Assembly (NCBI RefSeq): GCF_026914185.1
Contig: NC_070563.1
Location: forward strand, 5,415,001 to 5,479,000
Length of the DNA: 64,000 nucleotides
Origin: Puccinia triticina
Taxonomy: Eukaryota > Basidiomycota > Pucciniomycetes > Pucciniales > Pucciniaceae
Direction of reading: 5' to 3'
Translations under genes and position numbers: made by a program
Notes under the pieces: generated by a model
What the model was told of the DNA's origin: nothing
What the model saw: the letters and a program-made list of their open reading frames with translations, nothing else
Database searches by the model: none
Part shown: one piece after another, positions 1 through 11,792 of the stretch
Layout: each line of letters starts with the position of its first letter
How positions within the stretch are numbered: position 1 is the stretch's first letter

Positions 1-767
1 AGTATGCCATCCAGGGTAAAATCAGCCAAACCGCTTGATTCTGAACTCAGAATTAGGAAAAAATGAAAGGAAGGAGATGATTGAGGGCATCTGGCTGCTG
101 TATATGCACCCTGCATATAAGAATGAGGTGGGCATGAATATACATATGTCCAACCTTGCCAGTGATTATTGGCAAATCCAAGACAAAGTTTGGGTGGAAA
201 TTCCTTCCAACAAAGCCAAGCTTTTTTGGAATGGCTGTAATAGGTTTAGATTGTTTTGAGATTTTCTTTCCTGAAAAATTTAGCAAAAAGCTATTTCAAA
301 CTTGTTTGGAACCAAACCCAAAACCATTGCAAAACTTGTTTTTAGTTGGGCCCTAAAAGGGACCTTCCAAAGCAAGGCAAATGAGCTCCCCCCCTCATCA
401 GGGAATCCAACTGTGAAAAAATAGTGACCACCTGGGGCGTTTCGGATTTGAGGTTTGGGACAAAGTTGGTCCTATTGTTCCAAATTGACTCTATGAGCGT
501 GTTTCAGTGAGTCCTAAATTGCACATGATGTTGTGGATTGGTGAACTGAAACAGGGTCAGCTGCAGGCCCCACTTCATCATGAGATCCATTGCGACGGCA
601 GAGGCCTGATGCCATGGGCTTCCCAATGCCCATGGGGATGACCAGCTGGAAAATATTCCGAAACAGTGCCAGTGGGTTGAGACGTAGTTCTGTTTTGCCT
701 GTTTCTCCCTTCAACGAAGTCACTTCATCTCCGATCTAAGTCGTATTTTCAACTTTTACCATAAGAT
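1..767. other. Intergenic, no gene recognised
   Basis: Only short open frames under 75 codons, with no recognisable domain and no convincing exon chain. The last part probably holds the promoter of the gene starting at 768. Nothing else supportable seen. Confidence 0.6.
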
Positions 768-2523
768 ATGGCTCGGCTCGCAATTTGGCTAAAGACCATT
801 CCTTGCTTCCTGAACTGGGTCGCCGCCGCTCCTCCTGTTGGGCCAGAAGAAGTACTAGGGCTCACGACCCCGGGCGATCCCAACTTCCTCACGAAGGATC
901 ATTGGGATGCATTTGGAAATCTTGATTCGGCTTGTGATCCCCATAGCGATGCCTCTGGTGAGATATATAGCCACATCTTGTTATAAAGACTGGCAGCCAC
1001 GCATGACTGATGAATGCGTTTCCCTGGCAGACCACTTTGTGCCGATGGAATTCCGGCCATCTGAGGAGAAAGGTTAGCTGACGCGGTGCTCAGTCAACTT
1101 AGACGCGCGGCTCACAAACTGACCCTTTCGGTTCGGAACTAAAAATCTAGTCGGAGCGCGTGCTAATCACGACCAGGTAGCGTATTACAGAGAAGGAGTA
1201 CAATCGAACAACATATTGATCCAGGCCCCAGCGCAAAACGTGGCGCCTCCCGAGAGCTCTGAGCCCGCTCGAGAAGTCGAGCCATCTGGGAGGAATGAAC
1301 GATCAGGATTGAAGAGAGCTTATACCGATGATATCCAACCACTTACCGAAAATGCGGCGCATTCTCAGAGTTCCGGAACACTTGGGCAAGCCGGGCCGCA
1401 TGATGGACAACGACAAGTTGCTCGACCAGATCAACCACTTATCCACCAAACCAGCACTCCCATGCAAACTGGGGCCCCTTTGGAGGCCTCCCAGACCATT
1501 TCGGAAGCCGAGCCCAATGGGAGCAAACCAGTAGGATCCAACAAAAGGTTGAGAGTTGATCAACAAATTCAAACACCTATCAACCAAGCAACCCAGACCC
1601 CCACAACATCTGCTCCGCATCCACAACGCTTTCTCTCCACGTCGGACCCAATCAGCCAGCCAAACAGACCATACGAAGACAACGAAACACCAACCAGAGT
1701 CACGAAGGGAGCTGATCTCCGATACTTTGGAAGTAAAGGACCTAATATGCGTATGCTTGAACGTCGGGCGACCTTGGCCCTTAAATTCCAGGACCATCTA
1801 GCAAAAAAAGAGTTCAATGTGTTCACAGCAATGTTGAACCAAAAATACCACGAGATAAATGTCTTGTACAGCAATTCTTTGAGTGTACCCTCATCGGATA
1901 CGCTTACAAAAATATACGACGGTTTGGAAATGAGCGTACGCAACCTTGGACTTCCTCTGAATATTGGAGAACATTATTTTCGTATTATCGACATCCGAAT
2001 ACCTCTCAAATCAAAAACTCAAGCTAGGAAATATCTTCCGATGTTCCTCAAGATCCAGGCAATACTAAAAGCCCTGAACCACTATCATAACTTGGTTTTT
2101 CTGAATGGACTGGATCAAAAGATTTTGAAAAGAGAGAACGCCGGTCATCCAGGTCCATTACCATGGTTTTACGAGCAGCTATTCTACGATACCCCAGCTC
2201 ACCCCCCTCTTCTAGGCATGGCCACAATGCAACTGGAAGAAATTAGTCCAAACACGAGATTTACCGAAGCCCACTACAACGTATATCGCCCCCCCCTCTC
2301 TGCACTTCGAGGGATCAGGAAGAATTTTAATGAGGCCCAGAAGCGCTTATATTATGTACTGGTTGAACCGGTGCAGCTAAGCAGTTTCAATGCTGGTATA
2401 GTTGCACTCGATCTTCTAGGCCATTGGTACCGAGCTGAATTCTCAAAACTCTGGGCAGATCCCTTCCCCGCTGTGGATTACGCCAAAGAGCTTGCTGGGG
2501 CAGTAGAAATAGTTTCTCAATGA
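768..2523 (+). CDS. Predicted secreted protein of unknown function, 3 exons
   Basis: My model joins 768-957, 1031-1072 and 1181-2523 (524 codons plus stop). Phases agree at both GT-AG introns (GTGAGA...GGCAG, GTTAGC...GGTAG). The start ATG opens a likely signal peptide: a hydrophobic run around LAIWLKTIPCFLNWV, then AAAPP as a plausible cleavage region. Residues of about 90-250 are Ser/Pro/Gln/Thr-rich and look disordered. The C-terminal roughly 270 residues look folded and helical, with a RRATLALKFQDHLAKK start and Tyr/Leu-rich helices. I recognise no domain. By position and signal peptide it fits the lineage-specific secreted proteins common in rusts, so an effector role is possible but only inferred. 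The big third exon is the firmest part. The signal peptide depends on exon 1 being correctly joined, and the last acceptor (GGTAG at 1176-1180) was chosen on phase. Confidence 0.6.
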
Positions 2524-3819
2524 TTTCATGGCCTTTGCTAGATCATCCCAACTCCAAAGTTCCTGTATTGATCACCTGATTCGTAAATTGGTACACCTGG
2601 ATTACAGCAGATTACGTTTGATCCAAACCCTAGTTTTTTTTAGTTAACCCCAACCCCACTCAGGCACAATTTCAGTAAAGTTTCCTTGCAAGATCTTGCT
2701 TCTAGTCTACCGGGGAGTTTCTCACCAAAACATAACACTGTGTCAGAAATCAGCAAGCCCAATCCCCCTTATCACCAAATTTTTGGCCTGCAATATAAAA
2801 TACTAGTTGAACGTGTGATTTGCTATCTGTTGCTAAACAAATTTGTATGAATAAATGGTGCATACTTTGACCATCATTGGAGTGATTAGTCTAAGATGAA
2901 GGTGCTGTAGTGAAGATGACCGCCAGAACCCGGGTACTAGGCCATTTTCAGCCCAAAACGCACAGATGGTATATACCTCACCCGGCACCGGTTGGGCGGG
3001 TGGTATACTATCAGGCAGTGTCCCAGCGGTATACCCTCTCCTAAAATCCACAAGACCAAAGCTATGCCAAAAGAGTGTTGCTTTTGTTTAGCTTGCAACT
3101 TCTTTTTTATACAGAGAAACGCGTTAGGGATGTGTAGCAGCTACTTCCAGTCAGGATGAAAAGGCTGCTATGCTGGACTGGTACATCAGCAAAGATTTTT
3201 TTTTCTTCTTGATTAATACAAACAATATCAAAGGTATGGAAGTCCCGAAGACAGGCATCAATGACTTAGGATGTATGAACATAGAAATATGATTGTTTTG
3301 GTTTCTCTTGTTGTGAAGACTGATGATGGTGGCAATTGTTTTGTGTGCCAAGTGTACTTCAACTTGTTAATTTTTCAAGAGAAATGGACAATTACATACC
3401 AATCAGAAAAAGCTATATTCAAAAAGAAAGTATTGAAGTAGCTCGACTGCCCTTCCATATAGACACCGAGAAAAGAAACAGAGTCTGATTTCGATGCAAA
3501 GAACGGACACACATGGACAAAATGGAAAGTCTATATACTTACACAGGGGCAAGGGTCTGACGGAGACAGAGAGAGAGGGGGGAACGAGAGAGACAAGAGA
3601 AAAGTTTTGCGTATCATGGGTCTTCCAACCAAAGTAAAAAGAAACTAAAAAGAAAGCGAAAGTGTGAGGGTTGGTCTACGTATGGATCTAAGTGGGCGTG
3701 TGTTTACGTGGGATTATAGAGGGGGGAGTAGAAACGTTCAAAAAGATCTGAAAAAAGTGTATGGAAGGCAAGACCTTGATCCTGAGAGAAAGAAAAGACA
3801 GACGTATGTAGAGGGCGGA
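2524..3819. other. Intergenic, AT-rich; possible small repeat
   Basis: Holds the 3' ends of two converging genes. At about 2930-3045 is a GC-richer patch (acccgggta ... cccggcaccgg ... ccagcggtata) that resembles, in order, a patch at 40,790-40,935, so it may be a diverged copy of a short dispersed repeat. No coding region seen. Confidence 0.4.
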
Positions 3820-5380
3820 TCACCAGTCATCCCAGCCGTCATCGTTGGCCGGTTTCTTGGCTTTCTCAGCTTTCTCAGTGGGCTTAGTAGTGTTAGCCTG
3901 AGATTTGAGCCGAGCAGCAGTGAGCGGGGCGAGTTTGGACCAATCTTTATTAGAAGCAGAGGCGTTTTCGTCAGGGGGCGCGATTGAGGAGAGAGATTGG
4001 TAGTTTGCGCCGTCGTCATGGTGGTGGGAGTAGCCTTGCAGATTATCGTCCCTCTCATCCTCATGTTCGTGTTGGTCGTGTTCGTCAGGATCTTGGTCGA
4101 GATGAAAGTTACCATCGATCGGGGAGTAGTCGGCGGAGCTCGTATTCGGATGGTTCTGCTGGCGACTGAATTCTTCGAGGGTCTGGCTGCCGAGTCCGCC
4201 GAGGTCGTAGCCATGGGCCTTGGCCTGTTGGGAGGCGACCTTGAGGCCCTCGGCGGCATAGCTCGAGCCGACCTTGGTGGCCTCGAGCACCGTGCTCTGG
4301 AACCGGCTCGCCAAGGACCAGACCTGCGACTGGAGCTCCGGGTCGCTCACTGTCTCCTGGGCCGGCTTGACAACGGCCTCGTTCAGCGTCCTCGTCGCTT
4401 GTGAAAGCGTCGAGCTCAGGAATCCCCAGCCCTTACTTAGGACCGCCGGAGCATCATCCCAGCCGTCTCCTCCGCCGCCGACATTCGTGCTCGCCGAGCT
4501 CCCAAAGCCCACATATTTGCCTCCCTGGGACGGAGGGAGGTCTTCGGAGCGTTGGGCATTTGCCGAGCCTAAGGAGGAGAAATACGCCTCGTTCTCCGCC
4601 TTCCGGTTCGTCCCCACCGGCGTTCCTGCACGTGACGAGCCCGCCGAGCTGGTACGGGGAGACATTCCAAGCTTCTGGCCCAGCTGTCCTCGCGGCTTCC
4701 GCAGCCCCATCGAGCCCTCCGGGTCAGCGGGTAACACCAACGTGGGCGGCGTGTCCGATGGCTGCCATGTTCGGCCTTCCGCTTCCGCTGCTAGCTTGTC
4801 TCGATATTGCGCCGCAAAATGCGTGTTGTAAAGTACGGGAATCGTCATCTCACTATTGTAGTTCTCCGCCGCTCCATGCTCCTTACACCATTCTTTCCAT
4901 TTACCGTTCCCACCTAATTCTAGAAACAGAAAGAAATCAATCAGCAAAGTCCGTTTAGCAACAGTTACATTATTTTTAAGGTACTCAACTCATTTTTGTG
5001 AGTTGGTCCTCAGACCATTTGTCTAAAGAAACACTCCTGACGAAGGAGAGATGAACGCCTAGACTCCGATGGGATCCCGAACAATTCAAGCAAAAGAAAA
5101 TCCCGTAACTAACTGAAGCCCACTACAAATTTCCAAGTACTCTTTATCTCAGCTTTCCTGCTTTTCATCTCTTCTATACTCACACAATAAAGAAAAAGTA
5201 GAAAAAGAAAGACTCAACTTGAGGGGCAGGTGCGTCACAACTAGAAAGTAAACGAAAAGGGGTCAGGATGTGGATGCAGGCCAAGAGAGAGTGATTTTAA
5301 GTACTGAACTCGACGCAAGTCTTGTTGTCCGGTTGTTGGAGAAGATTGGCAAGGATGGTTTGGAACTCGGGAGGAGGCAT
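3820..5380 (-). CDS. GCS1: ADP-ribosylation factor GTPase-activating protein, Gcs1/ArfGAP1 type
   Basis: Four exons on the minus strand: 5310-5380, 5219-5240, 4990-5122 and 3820-4919, giving 441 residues. Junction phases fit throughout and rebuild the family motif exactly. The ArfGAP zinc finger is C22-x2-C25-x16-C42-x2-C45 (TCVDC ... FFCLNC), and the arginine finger is R50 in [12 protein letters not shown]. The protein stimulates GTP hydrolysis on Arf1 at Golgi and COPI vesicles. The C-terminal half has the ArfGAP1/Gcs1 layout: an amphipathic Ser/Thr-rich stretch beginning [10 protein letters not shown] (probable curvature-sensing membrane region), an acidic His/Asp segment, and the WDDW end typical of the family. 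Exon 2 is only 22 nt, so automatic annotation may miss it. Introns use GTTCAG or GTTGAG donors. The start at 5380 is the only ATG that gives a normal N-terminus ahead of the zinc finger. Confidence 0.93.
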
Positions 5381-5685
5381 GACGGGCGGAAGCTGATTGG
5401 AGGTATGTGATCGGGGTTCGTATGTGCAGGCTTGTCAGTCAGTGCTTGATTATTCGTAGCTGGGTGTGCACAATCGAAAGAGACTTACAGACTAGCAAGG
5501 TTGTGGTCGTCGGTTGGTGTGGTGGTGATGAGCCAGAGTCAACTGGGCTGGAGTTCGGCGGAGTCGAGGATTACGTAAGGACACAAACTCAAACTCCGCT
5601 CAAACTTGCCTTCAGTCTTTTTCACCCAGACCTAATGGTCGCCTCTTACCCCATGTGCGATGGCACCTCGGAATATATCGATTGA
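5381..5685. other. Upstream region of the ArfGAP gene
   Basis: Lies between the ArfGAP start codon and the glycosyltransferase relic and should hold the ArfGAP promoter and 5' leader. No clear TATA box or further exon seen. Confidence 0.4.
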
Positions 5686-6170
5686 CTCACGGTTCTCTAA
5701 TACGACGGCGGCATCTATCTTGACCTGGATGTAAGCAAAAAGAAAACGTGACTACTGGTTTGGAGTGGAAGACTGAACAAGACAAATGCATATGTTTTTG
5801 CGGAACTTGGACAGTACGCTCAACCTCGTCGTGGTCCAGGGCAGCCCGTCCGCGTCGGTCTGCGGCTGGGAATCGGTAGATGAGTCCGTCGGCATCCGCG
5901 ATGTGATCATCCTAGCGAAGCCATCACCATCATCGCCCGCTCTCCAGTCCTCGCATCTTGGATTACCATCGCTGGGCGGAATATTTTCCAGGCGTTCCTT
6001 AAGCGCTCCCCCAGGCTCATCCCGACGACCCCACTGTCCTCAGCCCCCGTGCATTCTTTCATCCTCGCTGGTTTGTACAGCCACTTCAAACCCGGTTCCC
6101 TCTTTCTTGCTGCTGATTACGGCTTTTATCTCAGTTGTTTGAACAGGCGTGAAGAAATTGTATGGCTGGT
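5686..6170 (+). pseudogene. Decayed glycosyltransferase (GT32/OCH1-like DXD) relic
   Basis: In one frame the sequence gives T-V-L-stop-Y-D-G-G-I-Y-L-D-L-D. This matches the sugar-binding core of GT32 glycosyltransferases (YGGIYLDxD, with the DXD metal-binding motif), with TAA where an aromatic codon is expected and another TGA just upstream. Downstream, after a possible intron starting GTAAGC, come GQPVRVGLRLGIG, then a frame break. A longer open stretch follows (about 5915-6170) containing ITIIARSPVLASW and FLAADYGFYLS. No intact frame connects these blocks, and the usual N-terminal part is absent. I call it a relic of a Golgi-type sugar transferase. The DXD block is the only strong family evidence; the rest is inference. 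Confidence 0.4.
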
Positions 6171-6286
6171 TCATTAAAGCGCCGATCGGGACTATCTCTC
6201 CGCTCTTATCTCTAGAAGACTCGAAGTACTCGCTAGGAAACGCCACAAATACCCGACACTCTCCATCCCACTTTCCCTTCAGATAC

Positions 6287-6585
6287 TCAGAGCATCCTTA
6301 CCGGTGACTAGTTTAGCTTGAAATTAGCTAGTTTAGCCACCAATCTCAACCACACCGGGTGTAGCTAAGCCCAAGCTAAATTAGTGGGGAGCTTGAATTT
6401 CAGCTAACCGTCACTACATTTAGTGATGGTTAGCTCGAAGCTAACTGTCATTTCCCGCGCCCACCACTCAGCTCCACCCCGCGCAAGCCGAACCGATACG
6501 GCTGAATCGCTGTCGCTAAGTTAGTTTGCAACAGCTGCGAGTCAAAACTCGCGCCAACATAGCTCGACCGGTAAGGATGCTCTCA
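6287..6585. mobile_element. MITE, 293 bp, with 17-bp inverted ends and TCA target duplication
   Basis: The sequence agagcatccttaccggt at 6289-6305 is repeated as its exact reverse complement at 6567-6583. Taking the ends as GAGCATCC...GGATGCTC (6290-6582) leaves TCA on both sides (6287-6289 and 6583-6585), a 3-bp duplication of the PIF/Harbinger kind. The interior is itself foldable (agctaacc...ggttagct near 6401-6440) and rich in short TTAGC motifs. No coding capacity, so non-autonomous. Assignment to PIF/Harbinger is inference from the 3-bp duplication. Confidence 0.8.
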
Positions 6586-7071
6586 TAATCTCAATTAGAC
6601 TATCAGGAACCAAAATTGAATCGACGCCGCTCGCACTAATCATGGCTGACCCCTCTGCAAATTCCGTGCCACTCAAGCGGTCCGTATTATCTTCTTTCCT
6701 CTCCCCTCTCTCTCTTGCTCTAATTCAGATTTCGTATTGTTCCTCTCCATCCATAAATTTCTCTTGATTGTCTTCCCACTTCAACCAATACATAACCTAA
6801 TTTCTGAAAACTACTTTGCCAGAGAAATTGACATTACAACCACATGTGTCACCGGAAAAAACATGCTTGGAACGAATCAATATGTGGGCATATACTAGCG
6901 AGTGGATATATACAAAGGTTAGGGGTCGTCAATAGTTCCGGTCTCGTGGGACATACTGCATCTATCCTACTGATCTTGACCCCAAAATTGCTGGTAGCAT
7001 GGAAATTTGCAACATTCAAGCAGCCTGTAGTGAGTATTTCTGTATGTACGAAGACGCGGATTTCTCCAGGA
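6586..7071. other. Intergenic, Copia insertion flank
   Basis: Left flank of the Copia insertion. A 91-codon open frame (6844-7119) runs into the LTR and has no recognisable motif. A short frame starting at the ATG near 6642 (MADPSANSVPLKR) is followed directly by pyrimidine-rich sequence, so it could be a first exon, but I could not extend it. Confidence 0.3.
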
Positions 7072-7076
7072 GACTT

Positions 7077-7837
7077 TGAAAATTTTGGAGCAACTGAAAT
7101 GTTTTCCTTATCTCAATAACTTATTGTATTTACATATTTATATTGAGATAAGTGAAAATGAAATCTGAATGGAGAATTTACCTGAAAGCAGCACGAGTGG
7201 GTGCTTTGCTTCTAGGGATAATTCTTCTAAGTTGCTTCGTCTGGGTTTGAGCTGAGATGAGAGAGATGACTGTCCGAGGGCGGGTCGATGCAGGAGCCAG
7301 TCAACTAAGTAGCCTGGTCTTATCCTGTCGGTACGGGTTTGGTTTCTTTTGATCTGCTTGTCGCGCATAGCTCGGATCAAGTCAGTCATCTGCTTTTTTA
7401 TCCTTTCCTGGGTCACAGGAGTTGGACTACTCACCGGCTGCGGTGCTGGCCGTGATCCTATTGAGTAGGAGGGCTGGGGTCTGACTGCCGAGACGGTCTG
7501 CGAGGGATCTACGAGAGTAAAGTTGGTCAGCTTATCTGAGCCATAACTTTATCTCTCCACAAGCACGTACCCGGAGGCTGAGTCTATTCTTCCTTTCCCC
7601 GGTGCGGTTGCCGTTACGGTTTCCGTATCTGCAAGTGATCAAGCGGGGCTTGTCAGCTCGAGATTGGGTTAGGTTTTGGGTCTGGACTGCTCGAGGGGTC
7701 TTACCTCTTTGCGCAGCTGGGTCTATGTTTCTGGCTAACCGCGCGAGCTTCCTTTGCGGTTGCTGCGGGTGGTCTGGGCTTGGCCGCACCAGCTTCCTTA
7801 GCGGTTGCTGGGGGTGTTCTGGTCCTGTATTCTTACA
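7077..7837 (-). repeat. 3' LTR of the Copia element
   Basis: A 761-bp direct repeat of 21661-22421, starting TGAAAATTTT and ending TTCTTACA on the plus strand (TG...CA ends). I count three differences from the other LTR (in attctt/atgctt, attgag/atcgag and tacgag/tacaag). The 5 bp before it (GACTT, 7072-7076) recur directly after the other LTR. The gag-pol frame runs into this LTR and stops at 7532. Confidence 0.95.
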
Positions 7838-10800
7838 GCCTTGCATGCTTTGAGTCGTGAGATTCGAAGCAAGGTCGGAGATTTGGACTACCCCGATTTG
7901 GGCTAGTGAGCGGCGGATTACTGAACGGCCAAGGGCTTTGGTCAGGAAGTCGGCCGCGTTGGCGGTGGTCTTGACGTGTCTGAGTTTGATGATTTGAAAG
8001 AAGATAAGTTCCCGGACGAAATGAAGCCGGATGTCCATGTGCTTCGTTCGGAAGCTGTTCTGCAAAGTCTCACTGTTGGCCAGGTCTATCGCGCCTCTGT
8101 TGTTGGCAGCTACGTCTATCAGCTTGACCTTGTTGCTGAGTTCGATTTCCTTGATGATGCTAGCAAACCACGCTAAGTCGCGGCCTAAGTCGGACAGGGC
8201 TTTGTATTCTGCTTTGGCGGTGGATAAAGATACTGTAGGTTGCTTGCTTGCCTTCCAGTTTAGCAGGTGAGAGCCCATGGTTATCACGAAGCCTGTAGTC
8301 GATTGCCTAGTGTCCAAGCAATTGCCCCAGTTGGCATCTGAGAAGGCTTTCAAGTTGGCCGCCTCCGATCGCTTGAAGGTCAATCCGACCCGACGCGTGC
8401 CCGAGAGGTACCTGAATACTTGTACCGCTGCTTGGTACTGCCTGATTCCTGGGCTTTCGAGGTACTGCAAAAGTTGACTGACGGCAAAAGATATGTCTGG
8501 TCTGGTTAAGATGCTTAAGTAGTTCAATGAACCCACTAGAGCGCGATAATTCACGTTGAGTTTGTTGAAGACTTCAATCTCTTGTGCCGTAGCCTTGGAA
8601 AGACGCTCTCTAGGATTCAGGGGGCATGAGGCAGGATGCTCTTTCTCAAATCCAAATTCAGCCAGTTTACGCTTGACGTACTGAGTTTGGTTGATTTGAA
8701 GGCCTCCGTCGAAGCGCTCGATGTTCATTCCGAGGAGGAATTCAGCTTCTCCTGGGTACTTGATGTCGAACTCTTTCTCCATCTCCTTGCGAAAAACCTC
8801 CGGGTGTTTGCTGATGATGACTATATCATCCACATGAGCAAATAACCATGTAGCTGACCGTCCTTTCTGCTCACGCCTCCAGAACACACACGGATCCGAC
8901 AGTGAGATCTGAAAGCCTAGGGTCTTAAGGTATGCTGTGAGGCGCTTATACCAAACTAGGGGTGATTGCCGTAACCCGTAGATCGCCTTCTTGAGCTGCA
9001 ACACTGAGTTCGGCGGGCATTCGTAACCCTGCGGCGGTAAGAGAGTCACCATGTCCTCCAGTGGACAGGTGAGGAACGCGCTCCTGACGTCCAACTGGTG
9101 AATCTTCATTCCGTTGTTGACTGCAAACGAGATGAGCAGGCGGAGGGAAGCGGCTTTTCCGGTTGGCGCATAAATTACGTTGAAGTTCCTGCCGTGGATC
9201 TGCCTGAAACCTTGCGCGCAAATACGGGCTTTAAACTCAATTACTTCATTCAATGGGCCGAGCTTCCTCCTATAGGCCCACGTTGATGGGATTGGCTCAT
9301 CGGAGTCTAGTCGCTGGCGGATCTCCCAAACTTCGTGTTTGATCATGTTCTCGATTTCTTTCTTCTCTGCCGCCGACCAGTTTTGACTGTCCTTTCCTGC
9401 AATAGCTTGCTTGTGGTTCTTGGGGTCGACCTCAATCTCCACTAGGTATTCTTGTCTAGTCCGCTTTCCAGAGACTATGTTGCTGGCATCGATTTGGCTG
9501 GAGATTTCCTTTGCCGGAGGGGCGGTGGTCCAGGCATAGCGCCGGCCGCTAGCGGCCTCCGGTGGGATCGACGCGTCTTTTTGCCCGGCCTGAGTTTGAA
9601 GTTCTTGGGTGGGGATTTGAGGACTGGTTGAACGGAGTTCTCGGATGATCCTAGTGATGTCTTGCTGTTCGGCCTCTAGTTCCTCCGCTGCAGCAGCCAT
9701 GTCGGAGGTCTCAGGCAAGTGGTCCTCCTCGGAGAAGGGCAACGGCTCGTCAGTTTTGAAGCTTGGGAGTTTGTTGTGTCCCAGAGGAGTGTAGCTTTTG
9801 CTGAGAGGGGGACAATCCGGAAAACACGATTCATCAAAGTGGACGTGTTTGGCGGTAACGATGGCCTTGTCTTCAAGGCGGTAGACTTTATATGACGAGT
9901 AATCATTTGCATAGCCCAGGAGTACTCCTTCCCAGGAGATTGAAGCGAATTTTGAGTCGCGCTTTGGTTTCGGTTTGAAAATCCAGGCGCGACAGCCGGA
10001 AGGCCTGAAGAACTGGATGTTTGGCCGGATGTTGAACAGCAGCTCGAGCGGACAGAGTTTGCTTTTTCCGAGAGAGGGAAGGCAGTTTGTCGTGGCTGTT
10101 GCTGTTTGAACGGCCTCCGCCCACCATTCTGGGGCGAGATTGGCCTGCATCATGAGACAGCGGGTCATGTCTATGATAGTCCTGTTTGCCCGCTCCGCAA
10201 CTCCGTTGTTTTGTGGCGTGTAGGCCGGGGCAACGTTGTGTTGTATACCTTCGGCCTTAAGGTGATCCGCCAAGGTGCCGTTGACGAATTCACCTCCACC
10301 ATCCGAGATGAGCTTCTTCAATTGATGGCCGGTCTGCTTCTCGAAGAAAATCTTGAAGTCCAGGATGGATTGGGCGGCCTGACTCTTTTCTTTGAGTATA
10401 GTCGTGTGGATGAAGCCTGTGAATTGGTCGACCAGAGTGAGGAAATACCGGGCTCCGCCGTTCGTCGGGGGGGAAATGGGTCCCACCAGATCTGCGTGCA
10501 CGATGCTCATAGGGGCATTTGCAGATTTGAAATTGCCATTACAGGGGGGCCTTGCAATCTTTCCTTGCATACATGCATCACACGCATGGGTCTTCGTCAG
10601 GTTAAGGCTTTCCGGTACCATTCGCGCTATACGTCCTGAGCTGGCGTGGCCGAGTCTGTTGTGCCATTTCTGGAATTCAGAGAGACTGGCCGCGGTAGTG
10701 GTACTTAGCCCGGTTGCTAGATGAGGTACCGGGGAAACATCTACTATCTCTAGCAGGTCGTTGGAGACATTGACTTGGAAGGGACGGCTGTTATCAATCT

Positions 10801-11792
10801 GCACCTCGAAGGCGCCGTTGATTTCGCGGATTGCTGCCTTATGGTTCAGGAGTTGAACCATGGAGATAAGGTTACGTGTTATTTTCGGCACGTAAAGGGC
10901 TCCTGATAGTGTCAGAGTTTCGCCGGAGGGAAGGCAAAGCCGAGCAGTGCCGCGAGCAATGGCCACCAGCTCGGATTTGCCGCTTCCGGTAAGGATGCTG
11001 ATGTGGACCGGGGTGGTGTCAATGAAGTATGCCAACGAATTGAGCATATGGTTGCTTGCACTGGAGTCTAAGATGGTCGACAATGGTTTGGCGGTTGCCG
11101 TCGTGTTGTAGGTAAAAGACGGCTTGACTAGCGCCACATGATGCGCTTCCTCTTCGTCTTCATCGACTTCAGCTTGGTATGCGGTCCTTTGCCGTTTCTG
11201 AGGGCGCTCCTTTTCCACGAGGGGCTTTTCCGGAGGGCGAGAAGTAGGATTGATGGTCCAGCAGTCCGCTTCCACGTGCGAGGTGGCTTTGGGATTGTGC
11301 TTTCCCTTGCTGCATCTAATAATCGGAGCCGAGGTTTTCTTCGGCTTGCGACTGGTTCCTGTGGCAAGGGCTGTTGATGTGGGTTCGGGGTCCTCTACAA
11401 ATTTTCTCTTTGTGGCTGTCTCGTGGCGTCCGATGTCGCGAAGTTTGGCGATGATTTCCTTTGGTTTAGCCAGGGCCTTGAGGTCTGCGAACAACGCCTG
11501 CATCAACATCGGTCGCCTTTTTGTGATCTTGCCCACTATCCCGCATCCAACGAGCACGTCCGGGACCTTGAGACCAAGAGAGCTGAACTCGGCTAGGCTC
11601 TCTTCCATCTCGACGATGTAGGAGTTCATATCCTTGTTGTATTGGATATCTAACCACTTGTTCCAGACCTGGAACACTGACAACAGAGAGTCAGATGCCT
11701 AAATGGTCTTTATGTCTGACCATATTGCGTAGGGGTCCTGCTCGTTGTCGTCGTTAATGACGCTCGTGAAGATAGCGTTAGAGATGGCTTCG
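7532..11792 (-). CDS. Copia gag-pol polyprotein (3' part of gag plus all of pol), disrupted
   Basis: Reading down from 11792 the frame continues gag (EAISNAIFTSV...), meets a TAG at 11699-11701, and is then open for about 1383 codons to 7532. In order: a zinc-knuckle-like CSKGKH...H...C segment; a protease with DSSASNHM where DSG is usual; the GAG-pre-integrase motif (WHNRLGHAS); an integrase core with D (HADLVGP), D (SDGGGEF) and E (NNGVAERANR); reverse transcriptase with LDVRSAFL, AIYGLRQSP and AHVDDIV in place of the common YVDD; RNase H with SDANW and the SLSTAKAEY helix. The last 100 or so residues are encoded by the LTR and carry PQQPLRKL/PQQPQRKL repeats. Gly-to-Ser in the protease triad, Asn-to-Gly in SDNGGEF and Tyr-to-His in the RT box may have weakened the enzyme. 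Confidence 0.93.

Noticed and set aside
4274..4958. Two 185-codon plus-strand ORFs
   Set aside because: Antisense to the last exon of the ArfGAP gene.
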